Assembly: GCA_009617715.1 (NCBI GenBank)
Contig: VTFK01000283.1
Span: forward strand, 248,001-312,000
Origin: Plectrocnemia conspersa
Lineage: Eukaryota; Arthropoda; Insecta; Trichoptera; Polycentropodidae
DNA length: 64,000 nt
Reading direction: 5' to 3'
Part shown: piece after piece, positions 36,351-48,600 of the stretch
How positions within the stretch are numbered: position 1 is the first letter of the stretch
Layout: each line of letters opens with the position of its first letter
Program-made: the position numbers and the translations under genes
The notes under the pieces: generated by a model
The model's database searches: none
Seen by the model: only the letters and a program-made list of their open reading frames with translations
What the model was told of the DNA's origin: nothing

Positions 36351-37274
36351 AAACGTAATTTTTCTACTCAGTTGAAAAAAAGTGGTAATTTTAAATCCCA
36401 ATAATAACAGGTAAATAAACAGTGGCAAATTATGTCAAATAAAAAAATGAATAAAGAAGTGATGGGCTGGTGAAATCAGTTTAAGGCCTAAGTTTTGAAA
36501 GCCAGCCTGATCTGCAGTGTTTTAAAATATCGTTTTTTTTTTTAAAATCATGACTTTTCAAAAAAAAAATTTTTGAAATAGAAATTAAAATAAAATAAAA
36601 ACTAGAAAATGTTTTTGTCATTTTTGTTTTAATTATCAATATAATACTTGTTCTAATAATTTATCTTTCTCATATCTTAATTAAATTCATTACTCATTGA
36701 GATTCGTCACTTAATTTTAAAATGACGGCGTTTATAAAAACCAAAAATTGTAATTTCGTAACAATTTTTTTTAGAGAAAATAGTGTTATGGTAAAAATCG
36801 TGTTTGTATTAGAAATTTTGTAATAGAAATAAAAATTAAATTAAATTTAAAAACATGTTTTTTTTATATACATACATATTTATGTGGGTTTTTAATGTTA
36901 CCATAACTTGGTTAAAAAAAAATATAATATATCTTGTTAAATTTATACCTCAGTTAAATTTATTAGCCAGTCTGATGCACCATATTGTTTAAAAATGTTG
37001 ACTTTGCAAAAATATGGCAACTTCTTTAAAAAATCTAATACAAAAAAAAAAAAAAAAAGTTAAAAAAATATTTTTTTTTTTTATATTTTTTGGTAGTTTA
37101 TGTGAATTTAAACATGATAATATCCGTAGTTTAAGTCTTATTTATAAAAAAAATCTGTACTAAGTTTGTTATTTATTCTGATCTGCTATCTTGTTTTTAA
37201 ATGGCGGCTATTAATGAAATCGAAAAAAAAATAAAAAGGTAAAAAAAAAAATACAGAAAAATATTTTGATTTAA
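36351..37274. other. AT-rich spacer between the duplicated copies
   Basis: Poly-A and poly-T rich, no gene recognised. Confidence 0.45.
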
Positions 37275-37804
37275 TCGTTAGTGAGTTATGGGGACGATAC
37301 ATTTTCATGGTCCAAACTTAAGCAAAATTGAGACACAATAAAATTAATTTTATTATATCATTTGATGTGTAAGTTCATACCATTTTAACGGTAGTTATTA
37401 GCAGATAGTGTAAACCCGTCATACTCAATACTTTTTTCTATAGGTTAAATACAGACGGTTGCTATTTTATGCTTACAGGTGGCCACAGCATAATATATTG
37501 ATGTAGCAAAATTAAATATTAATACCTTCATTTTATATTATTTTAATTACATACACAAATACATATTGTATATGTATATGTTTACATATACATGTGCAGC
37601 TCTACTGTTTTTGACGAAATCACTCATGAATAACAAAGAAAAAAATATTAATTTAAATACACAAAAATAAAAATGTGTAAAAAATATTAAAAATAATTTA
37701 TTTATTTGTTTTTATTTAATTAATGTGATTTCTAATGTTAAGATAAACATTTAGCTATTTTAGACAAATCTGATTCCTTATCCAGGCTTCTTCTTAATAC
37801 ATCA

Positions 37805-37993
37805 TCAAGGTGAGAATATATAGGCCGATTTATATATACATACGTTCATTGCATATTTAATTTTAGAATAAGATGATTTACAAAGATACGTCGAGACGAA
37901 CAATCTGAGCAGTAGGTGGGCACCAAGTTTTGATTTTTCAGGTATCAAATTCCATAATCCAGTCTGCCTCTTGTCTTTAAAAATGGATTTCAT
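37805..37993 (-). other. Conserved ORF downstream of copy C, unknown
   Basis: A 62-codon frame collinear with the ORF at 34850-35152 (see that entry). It ends in a region shared by both copies that reads Y-S-H-L-D-D-V-L-R in another frame. Product and gene structure are unresolved. Confidence 0.3.
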
Positions 37994-38060
37994 ATTCGTA
38001 TTTTTTTTAAAGAAACAAATTACGATGTAACACGACAGTTTGGTCTATTACTGTAAGTAC

Positions 38061-38066
38061 TTTATT
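38061..38066 (-). terminator. Poly(A) signal of copy C
   Basis: TTTATT on + gives AATAAA on -, about 70 bases after the stop at 38136. Confidence 0.5.
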
Positions 38067-38135
38067 GAAAAATAGAAATAATTAATGTGCTTTTAACTGA
38101 TTGTAATTAACCATTTTCTTTACCTGATAAAAAAA

Positions 38136-38905
38136 TTAAAATCTATTTATTTTTATTTTTTTAATATATGGTAATACTTTAAAAATAACAGATAACTTAA
38201 ACGTTGTGACTCTAGATTTAGTATTTAAAGTAAATATATCAAATTTATATCTGCCTTCTGGCAAAAAATTTGGCAAGAAATTTTGACCAACGACCAAATT
38301 TTTAGCGTTTATTGTATAACCTGTCTAAAAAAAATTGTATTAAAAATTACAATATTATAGACATTTAAATTTAGTTTATGTTTTTTTGTACTTACTGGAA
38401 TCGGACATTTCTGAAAATTAATATACGGCTTTGAAAGTTGGAAAAGGAAATTGTCATCTATCGATTTGCAAAAGTTACTTTCAAATTTAACAACGCTTTG
38501 TTTAAATTGATTGTTTTTCCATTCGAATGAATTAACGCCGAACTAAAATTACATATGATTTTTCAATCTTCATTCGTTAGTAATATATTATAATATTGCA
38601 TATAATTCAATGTTATACCGTGACGTTACTGACTTCTATTGTTTTCCCCACTATAATTTGATAATTTAATACATATGGAGATGTTCTATTATGCTTGCTT
38701 ACCGATGCAGTACAGTTAGTACAATAATCTGTATGGCAATATATTTCAGCTCTTTCTAATACTACGGTAAGATTCTAAAATTATACTAGTGTTTTTTTTA
38801 AAGTTTATAAATATTATAGTAAAATGATAAACCTACCGCAGCATGAAAATCTAGAATTAAGCAATACAGAAATAATAATAGACTATATAATCTTGGCACT
38901 AACAT
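38136..38905 (-). CDS. DUF1091-like small secreted protein (copy C), intact, 186 aa
   Basis: Exons on -: 38905-38837, 38774-38619, 38542-38396 and 38324-38136; introns 62, 76 and 71 bp, all GT-AG and phase 0. Exon 1 encodes a signal peptide (M-L-V-P-R-L-Y-S-L-L-L-F-L-Y). Exon 2 has V-V-L-E-R-A-E-I-Y-C, two more Cys, and R-T-S-P-Y-V-L-N. Exon 3 has E-W-K-N-N-Q-F-K, N-F-C-K-S-I and K-C-P-I-P. Exon 4 has L-P-N-F-L-P-E-G-R-Y-K-F-D-I-F. The order Tyr-rich strand, Cys-Lys, Cys-Pro-Ile, then P..LP.G.Y.... is that of the insect DUF1091 family, thought to be ML/MD-2-like lipid-binding secreted proteins; some are linked to contact chemosensation in Drosophila. Ligand and tissue cannot be read here. A CAGTC initiator-like motif sits about 32 bases before the ATG and is shared with copy B. 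Confidence 0.85.
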
Positions 38906-39252
38906 ACTTAGATATAAAATTTATAAAACCGACTGATTCTTGCGAAATATTACAGCGTAATGTCGTTTTATCTGTATTTTTTATGCTTAACAGAATTTTA
39001 TTACTACATGTGTATTATAAACGCATTATAAACATTTTTATATTGCTACGATACACATTAGTATGGCAAATTAATTGTCAGTTATTTTATGTATATATAT
39101 TTTAAAACTGTTGACATGCAAATTATTAATGATATGTAGCATAATATTCGCGATTTTGTATTATTCTGAATTATTTTTATTGTTCCAGAAGCATATTAAA
39201 TAATTATAAATAATTAAAAAGTATTGCTTAAGTATAGTAAAAAATGATTTTC

Positions 39253-40292
39253 TTATGCATGCACTACACTCTCTGGAAGTTGTCGAACCGTAGTTCAACT
39301 GAAGTCGGCCGGACGGCGGCCGTGAATGACGTCCGCACGGCGGCTGCTTCCACGTACAGCTGGCATATTTGCGCGATTCGGGCCAAATAATCTCAATTTT
39401 TAAATTGTCATATTATTAAAATTACGCTACTGATAATTATAGAAGTTTGTGTGGGCACTCACTAATACAATATCAGTGAAAACTTTTCGGTCGTAAATAT
39501 TCAATTGAGGCAAAATCTTTGTCGGCTTTTGCAAAATGCCATAAGGCATAAAAATGATACTTTAGAATACGAACACAACATCTGTGACTATCTTAGAATT
39601 TGTTACCATCGATTCTAAATAAGAATTCGCTATGGTGTGACATTTATATAAACCGATCTAGGAAAATACATATGGATATCCGAATCGATTTTTTTAAACA
39701 AAATCAAGTACCACTAATTATTTTTTAATTATTTAACTTTATATGAAAAAAAATATAATAACGATATCTGTTAGAAGAATATACTATAAAAAATATAATT
39801 AATCTCTTTTGGTGCCTTAAAATATTCAAAGATGTCTGTAAGAGTCTGTTGAAGTCCCTGATAAGCATGTGGTATTATAACTTGATCACGTGACCACGAT
39901 GCAGCGGTCGACATGCGTGTTGACCATAGGACGCCTACGCGCATAGTGAAATTGAACCAAGCTACTTGTTCTATTTCAGTTTGCGAAAAACCATATCATT
40001 ATCTTTCTCAATGTCGTCAACTTAACACGCGAGAGAGCGAAAGGGGAAGTATCTCACCGCTCGCGCTCGAAAGAGCAGCTCCGACTTCGGTCCCTTTGAC
40101 TCGGAAATAATGCCGACAATGTTCGGAAGCGCTAGAAGCTGGCCAAGTCGACTAAATTACCGTTCTCGGTAACTACGGACAACTTCCGAGAGATTTTAGA
40201 GCGGGCAGAACCGAACTCGACCGAAGTAGCCCACTATATTCTCTATCCTTGGTCAACCTCGGCCAAGTTCAGAGAGTGTAGCGCAGGCATTA
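39253..40292. mobile_element. PIF/Harbinger-like non-autonomous element, 1034 bp
   Basis: The left end at 39256 is TGCATGCACTACACTCTCTG; the complement of the right end (to 40289) is TGCCTGCGCTACACTCTCTG, 18 of 20 identical. The flanks are TTA at 39253-39255 and 40290-40292, a 3-base TWA duplication typical of PIF/Harbinger. Similarity continues inward imperfectly (GAAGTTG..CGA), and a CTCTCGGAAGTTGTCCG-type subterminal copy lies inverted near 40196. GC-rich segments at both ends surround an AT-rich centre. A 65-codon ORF (39913-40110) has no transposase features. Confidence 0.75.
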
Positions 40293-42187
40293 CTCTACAA
40301 TCGTATATTTTATTTATAAAACGTATAAAAAGATACAGAACCTATTGTTGCCATACTTACATAGCTTAAAACAAAAATATTTGGAATAGTCCAGTGATAT
40401 ATTTACCATAACAAAAACAAAGATTTCAGTTTCACCCAAAAAGTATCGAGAAAAAGTAAAAACGTTGATCGCTTCCCTTTCCCCGATAACTTCACTTCGA
40501 ACTGCCGCTTGGAATTGACTCATAATATACAAGATTTTTACCAAAACTTAAATCAAGTGGAGCTAACGCTCAATCGACACAGTCGATAAGTTAGGGAGTC
40601 GCATTGAATCTACAAGGGTTGAACTCGATATTTGGGATTACTTGCAGACTTAAGACGCAACAATAAATATTCATACTGTAATATCAATGATTGCATAAAC
40701 AAAATGGCAATATTATGTTATCAATGTATAATAATTGAGTAATAAAGTAAAAGTTTTCTTTTCAAATACTCTTTATACTATTTAATAGTAAGAAAATCGT
40801 CAAGAGATTTCCACATAAAACTATTTTTTCCATGAGGTGTTGGATTTTATTTATGATTTGTACTTTTCTCCTTATTGTGTGTATTGCATGAATTACCCGC
40901 TTACATATGTATGCGTTAGTATGTAAATATAAACGTTTTCGCATGAAGTCACGCGTTTTATAGTAACTCGCATGGCGTTCGTACAGCAGTTTCATTATAA
41001 TACAAAGCATGTTATGCAAATTTGTTAAAATTAAGTCAGTGTCGTCCTTTTCCATTACCATCTCACTTCGTTCTGCTCCAGAGGTTATCCTCGAGCCGGG
41101 ATGCCTTGGATGTCCTTTAAAAAAATATATTATTTTAAATTAACTCTGATAAGGCCTCTGTACAATGGTAAATTCATTACTGACATTTTTTTATAGTGTC
41201 AACAAAAATAATATATTTTGGAACATGTAGTACAATAAAAAAATTACATTTAAAAACATGTATTTTTTTTTGTAAATAAGGACAAGATAGATTGAGTTTT
41301 GTACGAATAAACTATTTTTCATGAATAATAAAAAAGTTAAATTAGATAGGTATTTTATGAGCATAATTAAAAGTTTATTGAAAATATTTATATGTAATGA
41401 ATCTTTTATATATATAAACTTTTGTACCCTATCGTATCCATAATCGAATTTTTTGATGTGTGACAATATTTTTGAAATCATTAATATATTGCACTTTGAA
41501 AAATTTATTAACCACTTCATCCTCGGGTTTATTTTAAAAAAAAAATCACCTTTTTTTTGCGATTTATTATGTGATGTGTTATTGATGAAAAAAAAAATCA
41601 GTTTAAAATTATTTATTCATAATTATTATTATTATTACACTTTTAAAAATTTTTTTTAAATTAATAAAAAATTTTAGTTGCCTCCTTTGCTGTTTCTTTT
41701 CATCCAAACTCTAAACATTACATAGAAATACATATGTATGTGTGTATGTTACGTAATGTTTGTTGTCAAATAAAAAAAAAATACCTTATAATACAGTTGA
41801 TTTTTTGAAACAATGTGTAACGCTTAAAGCAACATGCATTCTGGACAATGGAGCGTCTCTTTAATTTTTTTCCCCAAAAAAAAAAATTTTGGTTCTGAAT
41901 TTTACACGAATATATTTTACCATCTGGTTTAAACGCAGTTCTGAATGAATAGATCTTCTGAGAAAATATTTGAAACTTTGGTTTCTGTTTTGTTACCTAA
42001 TTTATGATTACATCCAAACATATTCGAGCATTCCAAGAAAAAAGCAATCTAAATGAAAAGCAACCTGATCGTGTAAAATAAATACTAGCATCACGTCGTT
42101 TTTTTTTATTTGATTTATGAGGGTAAATGTCTTCAATATTCGTCATGAAGAATGCATAGATAGAAACGTTAAAAAAATGCTAGCATC
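40293..42187. other. AT-rich spacer
   Basis: No gene recognised. Several 60-110 codon open frames are AT-rich, Lys/Ile/Leu/Tyr/Phe-rich and without domain signatures. Confidence 0.45.
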
Positions 42188-42189
42188 CA

Positions 42190-42270
42190 GGGGTAGCCAA
42201 CCCAAATGAGGCACCCACTTTGGAAATGCATATAACGGAAATGCGGAGCCACATATAAAATTAATATCCC
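42190..42270 (+). mobile_element. Single hAT-type terminus
   Basis: CAGGGGTAGCCAACCC at about 42190 followed by CGGAGCCACATA near 42245 matches the terminal and subterminal style of hAT elements (CAGGGGTxGCCAACC..., GCGAGCCAC). The matching opposite end (GGGTTGGCTACCCCTG) was not found downstream, so this is a truncated copy or one with a decayed partner end. Confidence 0.4.
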
Positions 42271-42599
42271 ATAGGAACTGTGAAAAAAATTAAAACGAAG
42301 GTTTAGATTATTCTTACATGAAAACATAGATAATATAATAATAATGATACTAAACGTTAATTGTACTAAAAAATGAAATATAAAAAATATATAAATAAAA
42401 TGTTAAAACCATACACACACATAACATGAACGATTTTTTTTCATATTATATATTAACGCCAAAAAACATTTTGAACGCGCCCGTGCGTTAAATGAATAAA
42501 CTCCTATTCGTAACTTGATTAGTTTTTATTATACAACTTATTTAGCTCTTATTAAAAAAAAATTAAACGTAATTCTTATTTAATTAACTGTTATATTAT

Positions 42600-42835
42600 T
42601 TATTTAAACTACTTTTTGTATTGTCCGGTTGGAGATAAGCATTCGTCATTATTTAGTATAAAAAAAATTGGAAGGTTTACAATTTATTTTCAGATTGATG
42701 TTTTTAACTGATTATTTATTTACATTTGTGTTGTATTTTTTTTACAAAAGTAAATACTTAAACTACTTTGTATCGTCCAATTATTTAGAAAAAAAATTGT
42801 AAAATTTATTTTCAGATTGATATTAATATATTTAA
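42600..42835. repeat. Tandem duplication of about 170 bp
   Basis: TAAACTACTTT(TTG)TATYGTCC...ATTTAG...AATTTATTTTCAGATTGAT occurs at about 42604-42700 and again at about 42769-42830. Confidence 0.55.
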
Positions 42836-43309
42836 AATAAGATATAACAATATAGTTGGCTTGTTTTTATTTAGTTAATTTAGAACACCTTGTAATTTGT
42901 AATAAAAAAAACACCTTTTGCTTTGCAACAAATCTTGACACGTGATTAAATCATGTTGAAATCATGTATTTGGAACTCTAAAAAAACAACAAAATTTGTT
43001 AAGAGATCAAATCTTCTATATGAAGTGATATAAAGCATGACAAAATTTATTTAACAGGAATGGTCATTTAAGAGCTAGTTTGATAAGGGTATTCCTAAGA
43101 TACTTTGTTAATGATGTGATAAATTATATAACTACTTAAAAAATAAGTATAACCGTTTATCTGAACAAGCTATTGTATAATCTAGTATTTTTAATTTTTT
43201 AAATTTGTCTTGATTGTTGTAGTGCGAGCCTGATACTTTTGTGGTATAAAGCTGCAACCTTACGATTTACGAAGCTTACATATAGGGCTGAATAATTAAA
43301 TTACGAGAC

Positions 43310-43640
43310 GTATGCAAATTTAAACATTTTTCGTCAGCGGGTAGAGGGTTTATGGGAGGAGGTGGGTATTACGCGTGTGATTATCCGTCTATGAAATTAT
43401 GTTGAACAAAACAAACCCTGAATGGGGGTGCCCGTTTCACCCTGGGAAAGAATGACAACATGGATTCGGATAATTCACTTTCTCACACTCCCGGGCCCTT
43501 GCTTTTTTTTCCCCGTTTCGGATAAAAGGTCGATGTTGCGGCCTCCCTTTGTTACACAATGGAAGGTTTTTTCCTCATTACACCGGCCGCTGTCTGTTAA
43601 TGACACGTGACATGTTGTAAGTAATGTTTTGCTGGACTTT
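43310..43640. other. GC-richer island
   Basis: A G-rich run (about 43335-43380), then CCCGGGCCC near 43490. Overlapping open frames on both strands have no domain signature, so it is left as possible regulatory DNA. Confidence 0.3.
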
Positions 43641-44676
43641 GGTACGAGCGAAAAAAAATCACTTAAAATTGTAGCAAATATATATGTATGTATAAAAAAA
43701 AACAATTCTCCTAACGTTTTATATAAATTATAATTTAAATAAATAATAATTGTATTCACATTGCTGTAATAATACGCTTTTATACTAGATAATATATTTT
43801 TAAGTTCTTAAATGCTTTACGCAGATAGTTATCATAAGTAAAAAGTGAGTATTAAAAATTTATTAATGTATCCTTATGGTTACCTCAATACGGTTTTATT
43901 ATTTTACGACGGCGATCTTCTCCAATTGTCCTTGTATTTTTTTTATGTGAGTTTCATATTCTACGTAAATTATAAGTCAATACCTCGTATTGTATTGTGT
44001 ACAAATAAAAAACACTTTTAATGTTATACATATTTTAGATTCTAGTTTCGATATATTTTTATTCTTTCATACAAAAGCACTTGTCGGTAAAAAACCTGAG
44101 AAATCGTTTCGCCAAAACTCTTTAACATATGGAAATTTGGCTTTGTTTGCTTACGACATTTTCGCTTTGGTTCTCTTCTTTACACCACAAGAAAAACTAC
44201 ATTCAAATGGAAAAAAATGGTGATAAATATACATATTTATACGTTTGTATAATATATAATATTAATAAATTAAGGCAACATATATTAATTCCAGATAATT
44301 AATTTTAATAAAAATATAAACACGCAATATTTTCAACTGGAGTATATTGTAAATTTAAGTAATTTAAATATTTGGCTTTGACAAAGTAAGCTGTGGTAAG
44401 TTGTAATATATAGTAAACAATAAAATTATTTTATTAAAAGGAGTAAAACATAATTTATTTTTAAGAAGAAAATAGTAGTTTTAGTAGTATATAATAACAT
44501 AATTTTATATTCTGTTTCGAAAATGTACTTTAATTTGTAGTTAATTGTCATTTAGTGTAGATAAAAAAAATATTTGAATAATTTGAGTACATATTAATTT
44601 ATATTTAAATAAGAAAAACAGATTTTTTATATCAGAATCACTATAAAATATTTTTTGTTGTTGGTTATATATTTTA

Positions 44677-44870
44677 AGGATAGAATAGCGTAGACTAATA
44701 TCTCTGAGGTTGCAGGTTCGAGCCCTGGCAGCGGCACTCAAATTTTTATTTAATAAAAATGCGCTATTATTAAAAAAAACCGGCCCCAGCTGCAGTGACA
44801 TTTATTGTTTATAAATTATATTAAACGTAATAATTTATAATAACTAATATAAATGTCACTGATTTCCAGA
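44677..44870 (+). repeat. tRNA-derived SINE-like repeat with hairpin tail
   Basis: ATAGCGTAGACTAATATCTCTGAGG resembles an A-box region and GGTTCGAGCCCTGG is a B-box, followed by a non-tRNA body with CGGCCCCAGCTGCAG. The tail has an inverted repeat (GTGACATTTAT at about 44796 against ATAAATGTCAC at about 44848). The tRNA stems do not close, so it is not an active tRNA gene. Confidence 0.5.
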
Positions 44871-45164
44871 CTTTCTACGCTAGCACTTTGAAAAATTGAG
44901 CGACGCGACGGAAGGACGTCTTTTGCCTGACAGCGCTTCGCTGAACGGCGCGTAAATATATATGTTTTAATTTATATTCAATTAACATCTGCAGTAGGTT
45001 ACTTGTGTTTCATTGCTATCAGCCATCACACATTCACCAAAATGCATATTATATGAACTTAAAAGTGATAAAATTGACAAAAGAAAAATAGCTATGTAAT
45101 TATTTTACTGAAAAACAATTTTATGTTAATCTAATACAAAACTTATTAGGCCTTGTTATGGTCG

Positions 45165-45310
45165 GAATAGGTCTAGTAACATAGATTTGGCAGCAGAATC
45201 AAATTTTTATTATTAAAAAACGACCCCAGCTGCAAGGTGAAATCTATTGTAAATAAATTATAATACTAGTAATATTTTCTAATTAATTATATGATATCAC
45301 CGCATTCAAG
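45165..45310 (+). repeat. Second SINE-like copy
   Basis: Shares 'AAATTTTTATTATTAAAAAAC', CGACCCCAGCTGCA and a similar tail ending GATATCACC with the copy at 44677, about 490 bases apart. Its B-box is degraded. Confidence 0.45.
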
Positions 45311-47296
45311 ACTAGGTAATTATTGTGTCAGATTGACTTAACTTGTTGGTGTATATTTACCCCGTTATAATGTATTGGGCTTACGCTTGTTGCAACGATA
45401 AATTAAAATAAAAATAAAAAAAAACATATTTTATGTATCAATGGTTTTAAAATAAATTAAATTTATAATTTAAAGCCTAACTTGATTAAAATGAATTTAA
45501 TTTATATTAATTTTTAAAAGGTAAATTGTACAAAGATGAAATGTACCGATAATTTTATTAATAAAAAGATTTCTTATTGAAATAATGATATATTTAAAAT
45601 CAATATTTATTTTACATATAAATCAAGTTTTATAAATATTATTTTTTTAGCAAAAATCTTATAGAACTAATAATGTTATTTCGTAATTGCGAAAAAATAT
45701 TAATGAATAGAATGATGTGATTTCTGGCAAATTAATTATATATATGTGTCTTTGGTTACTTATTTATTTAAATTATTTAAAGTGAATTTTAATCAGCACA
45801 TAATACTATAGTATATTATATACAAAGTTGGTTACAGCTAGTTCATTTACATTTTTATTTGATAAATTACCCAATATATTACATTATATAACTCAAAACG
45901 CCCACTGCCTTTAGCAATGCGTATTTATGTACTTCAACCAATTTCTGAAATTTCGGGACATAATGATACATAAATATACAAAAACGTAAATATATCACAA
46001 GAATAAATACTCTGGATTGAATACATTCAAAATAAAATATGTTTAGTAGCAATGAAAGCGGAGTAATTTAAAATGGCATATTGTGTCGAAGATCATCATC
46101 GCGAGTCGTAATCATCACATCGAGGGATTGTCCCTTAATGGATGGGGCGAAATTCCATTTTCCCCTCGGCGAATGCCTACAGCTATGTTGGCTTCTACTC
46201 ACCAACCCCATTTTGAATGATACGATAAGGAAACACGACGAAAATGTACACGAATACACGTGTTGTACTGCTGCGTGCAAGAAAAAAAATTCAATTTGCG
46301 AAAGGATCACAACAGAGCACTCCCCAAAAGCAGATCAAAATAATATAAATATGGTTAAACGAAATGTTGCGTGTATTAAAATAGGAACATTAAATAATAT
46401 TTATTTATGAGATACTCAAATTTAAATAAGACAGTTTTAAAGCATATATAGTATAAGTATTTAAATAAATATTTATACTTAATAGAACGAAATTTAATAC
46501 ATATGCAAAATGCATACTTTGTGACAAAAAAAAATTACAAAAAAAATTATTGTCTATTAAAAATATATGAAATTAGTTCAGTGGATGTAGCGAGGCATTT
46601 ATCATTTTTGCTATTTAAAATATTTACCATAAGCAAAGCCATGATTTCGGAGTTGGAAGAAGAGGCATTTAAAAGTTAAAAATTTACTCTTCTGATTATA
46701 TAAATCGTATATTCCAGTGAACTATTTAGTTATGAAGGATGAATTTCATCGGGACAAAAACAGACAATGTTATTATCGGTTAATTTAATGAAACGAAGGG
46801 TTTGTATCCAGGTAGATGCGAGGCACATTTCACTAACTTTTCGACGTTGTTTGGACATATATTATCCTTAGATTTGTATCGGCATTGTAAAGGGTGCATT
46901 CTATAAGTGCTTCTAATCCGCCAAATCAGACAATCAGCACGTGGTTTTGACATCAAAGTCGCAAATAACTATAGCAACTTATTAAGCAGTACCCAAAAAT
47001 AGAAACAAATCTAAAAGCAATACATTGATCGATTATGTATAAACCATAGTAAAAATATTATGATGGGCTTATTCGACCAAAATAGAAAAATAAAACGATT
47101 TTGTTAAATGCTGTTTACTGATGGTGATTTTTGAACAGGGTATATATTTATATATGTTTGTTTTTATTTTTATTTGGATTAATAAACAAAATACAATTTT
47201 TCTAATTTTATTTATTAAAGCAATACGCCTTTAAATTTATACAAATCTGTTCTATAATAAGTTTTTCAAAATCCGGAATGTTATGATGTGTAGTAT
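45311..47296. other. AT-rich spacer with one island
   Basis: A GC-richer island lies at about 46080-46330. It is open on both strands (109 codons on +, 80 on -) without family features. No gene called. Confidence 0.4.
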
Positions 47297-47779
47297 TTAA
47301 CCCTTTGAGCTGTATCGCCGTACATGTACGGCGGCCAATATTTTACTATTTTGAAGTGCCCTAGATAGTTATTATTTACATATATATTTCAAGAAATAAT
47401 TTGAAAAAATACGCTATAAAAATATAATATTTTTTAAATTTGATTTATTGTAAATGTTTTTTATAGAAAAGAATACTAATAAATAAATAAACGTAAAAAA
47501 ATATTTCATATTAATTTCATAGAAAAATATTGAAAGCTACTAAATAGATATTTGAAAATAATCATAAAAGACGAATTAAATGAAAAAAAAATGTAAAATT
47601 AATTTAAGCCTTAAAATAATCGATTAAAACATGATAATACAAAAAAATAGTAAAATAAATCAAAGCAATAACAAATTGAGACGCACTGATTTTTTTCTAA
47701 TATTAACAATAAATGCAATATAAAATAATAATCAATAAATAACAAATGTGTATAAGTAACTTTCTACTCAAAGGGTTAA
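47297..47779. mobile_element. piggyBac-like MITE copy 1, TTAA-flanked, 475 bp
   Basis: TTAA at 47297-47300 and 47776-47779 flank an element starting CCCTTTGAG and ending CTCAAAGGG, perfect inverted ends. TTAA targets and CCC-starting termini are hallmarks of piggyBac elements. A perfect 16-base palindrome GCCGTACATGTACGGC (47317-47332) lies 16 bases inside the left end. The interior is AT-rich with no transposase. Confidence 0.85.
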
Positions 47780-48559
47780 GTCTTAACATTTTAATCAATA
47801 AATATCTTAACTCTCTTAGTAAGAATAAAAAACACAATTATAAATCAAAAGCTGTATATTTTTAATACATTATTAATAAAATCCAGTATTTTTTTTCTTA
47901 GAGATTAATAAATAATTTCAATAAAAATACATTATTCTATTTTTATAGAAATTTATAGTTAGTTCCAGGGATAGCAGTTAATCATCAATTTTTGTTTAGC
48001 CCCGATCATATTTTAAGCTACATTTACTCGATTTACTTTGTTTTTACTTTAGTTTTTATATTACTATATAAGCCGATGGTACAACATGTGTTCTATGATC
48101 CCGAAAACAGGGACTGTCCGGTGACACAACCCCTGTGCCACGTTCTTTATTAGAATGCAGATCCTTAAATTTAAAAATAAATTTGTAGGTAAATGTTTTT
48201 ATTTTAATTTTAATTTCTTTTAAAAAGTTGCAGTTATTTAGTAAAGTTTAACCATGTAACAGCGCGGTAAATATTGTCCTATTAAATACATTATCTTATA
48301 GGATTTTCAGTAAAATAAAAAATGCACTTTTTGTAATACTTTACAATAACAACTAAAACAACGTATTACAATATAACATATTTTAAAAGTATAAATACTT
48401 ATAAATTGCATTGAAAACTTTAGCGTGCACATACATATATTATTTGATTGTTTTAGTGAGTGTATGTTATTAAAATTATGAAAAAACACTACATGTAAAT
48501 AGAACAACTAAATCTCTCTAATCAAAATTTGGAACATCTACAAATTAATAATACATATT

Positions 48560-48565
48560 TTTATT
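48560..48565 (-). terminator. Poly(A) signal of the odorant receptor gene
   Basis: TTTATT on + gives AATAAA on -, about 36 bases after the stop codon at 48601-48603. Confidence 0.5.
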
Positions 48566-48600
48566 GTTAAATATAGTATTATTTTAATTTTACTGCTTGC

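Larger units (their letters stand above)
37275..39245. repeat. Segmental duplication, right copy
   Basis: Partner of 33555-36350 and carrier of the intact DUF1091-like gene. It preserves the empty site for the hAT insertion: CAGATAGTGTAAACCCGTCA at about 37402-37421, against CAGATAGTGTTAAC followed by the element and then TCGTCA in the left copy. Confidence 0.9.

Noticed and set aside
44700..44735. Functional tRNA gene
   Set aside because: The B-box is good but the acceptor, D and anticodon arms do not fold; it fits a SINE head.
46068..46410. Overlapping ORFs of 109 (+) and 80 (-) codons
   Set aside because: Both strands are open over the same island and neither matches a family.
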